DNA from: Clostridia bacterium | Lineage (GTDB): Bacteria > Bacillota > Clostridia > Oscillospirales > CAG-272 | Direction of reading: 5' to 3' | Length of the DNA: 15,442 nt | Assembly (NCBI GenBank): GCA_017407375.1 | Contig: JAFQWT010000024.1 | Location: 1-15,442 of the forward strand | Shown here: piece after piece, positions 12,166-15,442 of the stretch | How the letters are laid out: each line of letters starts with the position of its first letter | Numbering within the stretch: the first letter of the stretch is position 1 | Program-made: the position numbers and the translations under genes | The notes under the pieces: model-generated | Databases searched by the model: none | What the model was told of the DNA's origin: nothing | The model's input: only the letters and a program-made list of their open reading frames with translations

Positions 12166-12966
12166 ATGGGCGATTACCGGACGTACGTCTTCTTTCTCTG
12201 CCTGATCGTTTTCGCTCTGATGACCATCCTTTCGGTGGTCTGCGTATCGGTGATCGCGACTCTTGAGATCCGCCTCATCCGTGCGGGAGCGGAGGACGGT
12301 AAGATCTTGCGGTCGCAGGGCAAGAGAAGGGAAGCAAAGCGAATAGTCAAGCTGTTGGACTATGCCTTTTCCGGCATCGTCTGCTTGGTTGTTGTCGCCG
12401 TGTTCCTTGCCTCCCTTGCCGTTGGCCGCGGGGAGAGCCAGCCGGTGGGCGAGCTTCCCGTTTACCGCGTGGTGCGCACCGGCTCCATGGCCGAGGTGCA
12501 TGAGAAGAATGCCTATCTCCATGCGGCGGGCATCGATGACCGCATCCAGATCTTTGACCTCATCCGCACCGAAAAGCTCCCCGACGAGATGGAGCTTGAG
12601 CTTTATGACGTTGTGGTCTATGAGACCGACGGCATGATGATCGTCCATCGGATCGTGGAGATCGAGGAGCCGAACGCCGCCCACCCCGACTGTCGGCATT
12701 TCCGCCTGCAGGGGGACGCCGTGGAGGCGCCCGACCGCTTCCCCGTGCTCTATGAGCAGATGCGCGCGCTTTACAGCGGTCAGCGCATTCCGTACGTCGG
12801 CAGCTTCATTCTCTTTATGCAGTCTCCCGCCGGCTGGCTCTGCATCGGTCTTATCGTTTTCGCCATGATCGCCACTCCCCTTCTTGAGGCCAAGCTCCGT
12901 AAGGAGCGGGAATGGCGCCTGCTGCTGTACCCACTGCCGGGCAGCGATAAGGAGGGGCGGTCATGA
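12166..12966 (+). CDS. sipW: SipW-like signal peptidase I (S26B, Ser/His type)
   Basis: This 266-residue membrane protein has two N-terminal membrane segments (about 5-34 and 66-87) and one near the C-terminus (about 222-240). The catalytic region begins YRVVRTGSM (100-108), with nucleophile Ser107. VVYETDGMMIVHRIVEI (150-166) places His161 where classical bacterial signal peptidases have Lys, the hallmark of the SipW/ER type. FRLQGDAVEAPD (179-190) is the third conserved box. It should remove leaders from the two flanking GGVYATW proteins at the outer membrane face. A good site (AGGAGAGG, 12153-12160) precedes the ATG. It ends in a 4-nt ATGA overlap with the next gene, which implies translational coupling. 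The symbol is by family resemblance. Confidence 0.9.
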   Translation: MGDYRTYVFFLCLIVFALMTILSVVCVSVIATLEIRLIRAGAEDGKILRSQGKRREAKRIVKLLDYAFSGIVCLVVVAVFLASLAVGRGESQPVGELPVYRVVRTGSMAEVHEKNAYLHAAGIDDRIQIFDLIRTEKLPDEMELELYDVVVYETDGMMIVHRIVEIEEPNAAHPDCRHFRLQGDAVEAPDRFPVLYEQMRALYSGQRIPYVGSFILFMQSPAGWLCIGLIVFAMIATPLLEAKLRKEREWRLLLYPLPGSDKEGRS

Positions 12967-13655
12967 AGCGCCTGTCGGCTCTCCTCCTTCTGCTTTCGCT
13001 CGTGTTTTCGGTCGGCGGTGTTTACGCCACGTGGAATTACGCCAACCTCGGGCCTACCCTCTCCTCGCTGGAGATGCCCGTCCGCCTTGGCGAATTCAAC
13101 TGGGCGGGCTCGGGCGATCTCCCCACCGACAGCGAGATCGGTGAGGACCATATTTCCCTTATTGAAAACATCGTCTCGCATACCGAGCACGGCTTGAACG
13201 CCAAGGGCTCCTACCTCAACGAGCAGATCGCCGCTCGAAAAAAGGGCAGCTTGACGTGGCAGGGGCGCGATACCCTTGGCAGTATGGCGGTCACCCAGAG
13301 TGAGGAGCTGACCGATATCTTCGGTCTGGCGGCCAGTAATCTGACCTTTCTCATTCAGTTTGTGAGCGATACCGAGTATTACGTGTTTACGACCTCCGTT
13401 TACCTCGGCGAGCGCGGTGCCATCAATATCTGGGGCAACAACAGCAAGCCGGGTAACCCCACCGTCCCCATCGGGGAGGCCGTGCATCCCATCTATAGGA
13501 CGAGACTCCAAAAAACCAACGGCACGTGGGCGGCTGTTGAGACCGTCAAGGGCTATGCCACGTCCGCCTGGTATGAGGAAAGCCGTCGCAACGCCACGGC
13601 AACGCAGATCCCCTCGTTTGATCCCGATACCTTCAAGGAGGGGACCCCGTCATAA
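12963..13655 (+). CDS. Secreted protein with SipW-type signal peptide, substrate 2 (unknown function)
   Basis: This 230-residue protein has leader MKR, hydrophobic core LSALLLLLSLVF and GGVYATWNYA (18-27), nearly the same as in substrate 1. Predicted cleavage after Ala22 leaves both mature proteins starting TW-x-YA. The mature part is not similar to substrate 1. It has FNWAGSGDLPTDSEIGEDH (45-63), a helical LIENIV segment, TDIFGLAASNLTFLIQFV (117-134), YYVFTTSVYLGERG (139-152) and an aromatic C-terminal region with GYATSAWYEE (197-206). It has no Cys, no sorting motif and no anchor. I cannot assign a family. AAGGAGG within the end of the peptidase gene serves as ribosome site, and the ATG overlaps the peptidase stop by 4 nt. 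It is a likely dedicated client of the peptidase. Confidence 0.82.
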   Translation: MKRLSALLLLLSLVFSVGGVYATWNYANLGPTLSSLEMPVRLGEFNWAGSGDLPTDSEIGEDHISLIENIVSHTEHGLNAKGSYLNEQIAARKKGSLTWQGRDTLGSMAVTQSEELTDIFGLAASNLTFLIQFVSDTEYYVFTTSVYLGERGAINIWGNNSKPGNPTVPIGEAVHPIYRTRLQKTNGTWAAVETVKGYATSAWYEESRRNATATQIPSFDPDTFKEGTPS

Positions 13656-13684
13656 AGAAAACCGCCCGATGGGCGGTTTTCTTT
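13654..13684. terminator. Intrinsic terminator closing the secretion cassette
   Basis: A perfect 14-bp stem (AAAGAAAACCGCCC / GGGCGGTTTTCTTT) with a GAT loop begins inside the stop codon of substrate 2. T-rich arm GGTTTTCTTT. Confidence 0.9.
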
Positions 13685-13738
13685 ACATTGGCTTCGGAGA
13701 GGGCGGTGCTATCGTAGGGGAGCAGGGGCGCTTTCTCT

Positions 13739-13775
13739 TGCCTTGGCCGCTTGGCGGTGCTCTGTCCGTGCGGGC
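13739..13775 (-). pseudogene. Possible remnant of a second tRNA-Gln gene (D-arm only)
   Basis: Bases 13739-13755 match the D-arm of the intact tRNA (11253-11269) at 15 of 17 positions, GCCAAGCGG included. They stand 20 nt from the right 41-bp repeat (26 nt in the intact locus), in the same order and strand. No acceptor, anticodon or T-arm can be recognised and the -10 is absent, so it cannot be functional. The rest of the gap 13685-13775 shows nothing else. Confidence 0.35.
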
Positions 13776-13816
13776 GCATAAATCCCGGCGCTTGTCAATG
13801 ACCTTTGCAAAGATGC
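13776..13816. repeat. 41-bp direct repeat, right copy
   Basis: Differs from 11296-11336 at two positions (C/T and A/G). It retains TTGACA on the minus strand, but GCCCGC stands where the -10 should be. It contains the perfect palindrome CTTTGCAAAG. It ends just before the -35 of the CYTH gene. Confidence 0.9.
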
Positions 13817-13845
13817 TTGCTTTTTCGGCGGGAAGGTATTATAAT
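13817..13845 (+). promoter_or_regulatory. Sigma-A promoter of the CYTH gene
   Basis: TTGCTT (13817-13822), 17-nt spacer, TATAAT (13840-13845). The -35 starts at the first base after the right repeat. Confidence 0.75.
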
Positions 13846-13881
13846 TAGGAATGTACTTATTACGCTGTAAGGAGCCACCGT

Positions 13882-14382
13882 ATGCCCAAGGGAATTGAGA
13901 TCGAGCGCAAATTTCTCATTGCCATGCCGTCTGCGGAGTGGCTGCTGGCCGAGGGCGCGGCGTGTGATGCCATCACGCAGACCTATCTCCTCTCCGAGGA
14001 GGGGGTGACGGCCCGTGTGCGCCGCCGTGAGGGGGCGGAGGGCGTGGAATACACCCATACCGAAAAACGCCGCCTGACCGACCTTGCGGCAAAGGAGGAC
14101 GAGCGCCGCATCGGGGCGGAGGAGTACGAGGCATTGCTCCGCCGTGCCGACCCCGCCCTTTCCCCCATTACCAAGGTGCGCTATTCGCTCCCCTACGGCG
14201 GCCGCCTTCTGGAGATCGACGTCTATCCCTTCTGGCAAAGGACGGCGGTGCTGGAGGTCGAGCTTCCGAGCGAGGAGGCCCCCCTTACGCTCCCGCCCGC
14301 GCTTTGCGTCCTTGCCGAGGTCACGGCGGACAAGCGTTACAAAAACGTCTCCCTGGCCGCGTCCGTCCCCCCGGAGCCGTGA
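13882..14382 (+). CDS. CYTH-domain protein (triphosphatase/CyaB-like)
   Basis: This 166-residue protein has the size of a single-domain CYTH protein. The N-terminal ExExK signature is EIERK (6-10). Further expected tunnel residues are ITQTYL (31-36), RVRR (45-48), the EKRR strand (61-64), TKVRYSLPY (97-105), EIDVY (111-115), LEVEL (124-128) and DKRYKN (150-155). CYTH proteins bind triphosphate and divalent metal inside a beta-tunnel; bacterial members hydrolyse inorganic triphosphate, thiamine triphosphate or nucleotides, or form cAMP. Which applies here cannot be told. TAAGGAG lies 7 nt before the ATG. It has its own promoter and is probably unrelated to the secretion cassette that precedes it. 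Confidence 0.92.
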   Translation: MPKGIEIERKFLIAMPSAEWLLAEGAACDAITQTYLLSEEGVTARVRRREGAEGVEYTHTEKRRLTDLAAKEDERRIGAEEYEALLRRADPALSPITKVRYSLPYGGRLLEIDVYPFWQRTAVLEVELPSEEAPLTLPPALCVLAEVTADKRYKNVSLAASVPPEP

Positions 14383-14440
14383 GGGATTTTCCCTTGTTTT
14401 TCGGGGGCAAACGCCCCTCGCGTACGCGCCGGCGCGCGGC
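14382..14440 (+). terminator. Likely terminator region after the CYTH gene (three stems)
   Basis: AGGGA/TCCCT (14382-14394) is followed by TGTTTTT; GGGGC/GCCCC (14404-14417) follows. Then come the palindrome CGCGTACGCG (14419-14428) and GCCG/CGGC (14428-14440), the last followed by a T-rich run. The first stem is short but best placed. Confidence 0.55.
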
Positions 14441-14467
14441 ATTCTCTGTTTTTCGTCAAAAAAGGGC

Positions 14468-14496
14468 TTGCTTTTTTCATCCTTTTGATGTATGAT
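14468..14496 (+). promoter_or_regulatory. Probable sigma-A promoter of the BMP lipoprotein gene
   Basis: TTGCTT (14468-14473), 17-nt spacer, TATGAT (14491-14496). The leader contains a small stem with a GCGA tetraloop (14518-14534). I looked for a purine-riboswitch core and found none. Confidence 0.6.
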
Positions 14497-14567
14497 ATAG
14501 AAGTATTCTTGTTGGTTACAAGGGGCGACCCTGTAATAATAAAAAATTTCTTTGGAGGAAATCAACA

Positions 14568-15442
14568 ATGAAACGCATCCTTTCCCTGCTCCTGGCCGTT
14601 GTCATGCTGGTTGGCTGCTGCGCGGTGTTTGCCTCCTGCGGCGGTGAAGAGGCCCCCCTGCTTCTCACCCCCGTGGCGAAGGCCGACATCAAGTTTGGTC
14701 TGATCTGCCTGCACGACGAGAACTCCACCTACGACAAGAACTTCCTTGACGCCGCTGAGCGCACCCGCGTGGCTCTCGGCCTCACCGAGGATCAGCTCAT
14801 CATCAAGACCAACATTCCCGAGGACGACACCTGCTACGATGCCGCCGTCGAGCTTGTTGAGGCGGGCTGCCAGGTCATCTTTGCCAACTCGTTTGGCCAT
14901 GAGGACTACATCATGAAGGCCGCTGCCGAGTTCCCCGGCGTGCAGTTCTGCCACGCCACGGGCACCAAGGCCCACACCTCGGGTCTTGGCAACTACCACA
15001 ACGCCTTTGCCTCGATCTACGAGGGCCGCTTTGTTGCCGGTCTTGTTGCCGGTATGAAGCTTGCCGAGATGTACGCCGCCGGCCTCTTTGAGGTCAACGA
15101 GCTTGACAACACCCTCGATGCGAAGAACGAGATCTTCGAGGGCAAGATCGTGAACGGTAAGCTCACCGTCGGTTACGTCGGTGCCTTCCCCTATGCTGAG
15201 GTCATCTCGGGCTACACCTCCTGGTTCCTTGGCGTCAGAATGGCGTATGAGAACATGACCGCCATGCTTCCCGGCGATGCTCCCGAGCTTCAGATGAAGG
15301 TCGAGTACACCAACTCCTGGTACGACGAGGCCAAGGAGAACGAGAAGGCCCTCGCCCTCATCAACGGCGGCGCCGTCCTTCTTTCCCAGCACGCCGACTC
15401 GATGGGTGCCCCCCGCGCCTGCGAGGAGAAGAACATCCCGAA
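14568..15442 (+). CDS. BMP-family (PnrA/Med-like) substrate-binding lipoprotein (3' partial)
   Basis: 291 residues are visible and the frame is open at the window end. The leader MKRILSLLLAVVMLVGCC is followed by FASCGGEE. Either LVGC (Cys17) or ASC (Cys24) could be the lipidated Cys; the second has the Gly/Glu-rich linker usual after the modified Cys. The mature domain starts IKFGLICLHDENSTYDKNF. Family segments are YEGRFVAGLVAGMKL (151-165), VGYVGAFPYAEVISGY (201-216) and SWYDEAKENEKALALINGG (250-268). These proteins bind nucleosides or related small molecules for an ABC importer whose genes would lie downstream. An insertion (about 168-195, acidic) precedes the second lobe. GGAGG (14554-14558) precedes the ATG by 9 nt. 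Confidence 0.92.
   Translation, partial: MKRILSLLLAVVMLVGCCAVFASCGGEEAPLLLTPVAKADIKFGLICLHDENSTYDKNFLDAAERTRVALGLTEDQLIIKTNIPEDDTCYDAAVELVEAGCQVIFANSFGHEDYIMKAAAEFPGVQFCHATGTKAHTSGLGNYHNAFASIYEGRFVAGLVAGMKLAEMYAAGLFEVNELDNTLDAKNEIFEGKIVNGKLTVGYVGAFPYAEVISGYTSWFLGVRMAYENMTAMLPGDAPELQMKVEYTNSWYDEAKENEKALALINGGAVLLSQHADSMGAPRACEEKNIP

Noticed and set aside
13417..13848. Plus-strand 143-codon frame past the cassette terminator
   Set aside because: It overlaps substrate 2 in another frame and passes through a terminator; Arg/Pro-rich composition.
14497..14567. Purine riboswitch upstream of the BMP gene
   Set aside because: Considered because BMP-family genes can be purine-regulated, but no three-way junction or core sequence is present; there is only a small GCGA-capped stem.
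14562..15392. Minus-strand 276-codon frame
   Set aside because: It is antisense to the BMP lipoprotein, whose plus-strand reading has leader, lipobox and family motifs.

Overview
The window looks like chromosomal DNA of a GC-rich member of the Bacillota, most likely a gut-type Clostridia. The basis is AGGAGG-type ribosome binding sites, AT-rich intergenic gaps with clear sigma-A promoters and intrinsic terminators, cytosolic glycoside hydrolases with a GPH-type sugar symporter, a SipW-type signal peptidase with cognate secreted proteins, and a BMP-family lipoprotein. The exact taxon cannot be read from the sequence.

Layout. The left edge carries the 3' part of a plus-strand DUF362/ferredoxin gene, which converges on a block of minus-strand genes (819-10951). 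Read in their own direction from right to left, these are a two-domain tyrosine phosphatase, a GPH/MFS sugar symporter followed by a GH2 beta-glycosidase (probably one operon), a GH95 alpha-L-fucosidase-type enzyme, a GH28-like beta-helix protein and an AEC-family permease. None of the three hydrolases has a signal peptide. The plausible scheme is that small oligosaccharides enter through the symporter and are trimmed in the cytosol by GH2, GH95 and possibly the beta-helix enzyme. Except for symporter-GH2, each gene has its own promoter and terminator.

A minus-strand tRNA-Gln(TTG) with encoded CCA, its promoter and its terminator (11169-11318) marks the point where transcription diverges. To its right is a plus-strand, three-gene export cassette: a secreted protein with a SipW-type leader, a SipW-like (Ser/His) signal peptidase, and a second, unrelated protein with the same leader motif GGVYATW. 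The first gene has a perfect consensus promoter and is separated from the peptidase by a strong hairpin. The peptidase and second substrate overlap by 4 nt.

The most notable structural observation is that this cassette is bracketed by a 41-bp direct repeat (39/41 identical; 11296-11336 and 13776-13816). The left copy is the spacer and -35 region of the tRNA-Gln promoter. The right copy has lost the -10, but 20 nt beyond it lies a 17-nt match (15/17) to the tRNA D-arm, in the same order and orientation. The cassette therefore appears to sit between an intact tRNA-Gln locus and a decayed copy of it, which suggests insertion or duplication at a tRNA locus. No integrase or transposase is visible.

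Beyond the right repeat are a CYTH-domain triphosphatase-like gene and the 5' part of a BMP-family substrate-binding lipoprotein that runs off the window. No intergenic gap exceeds about 260 bases.
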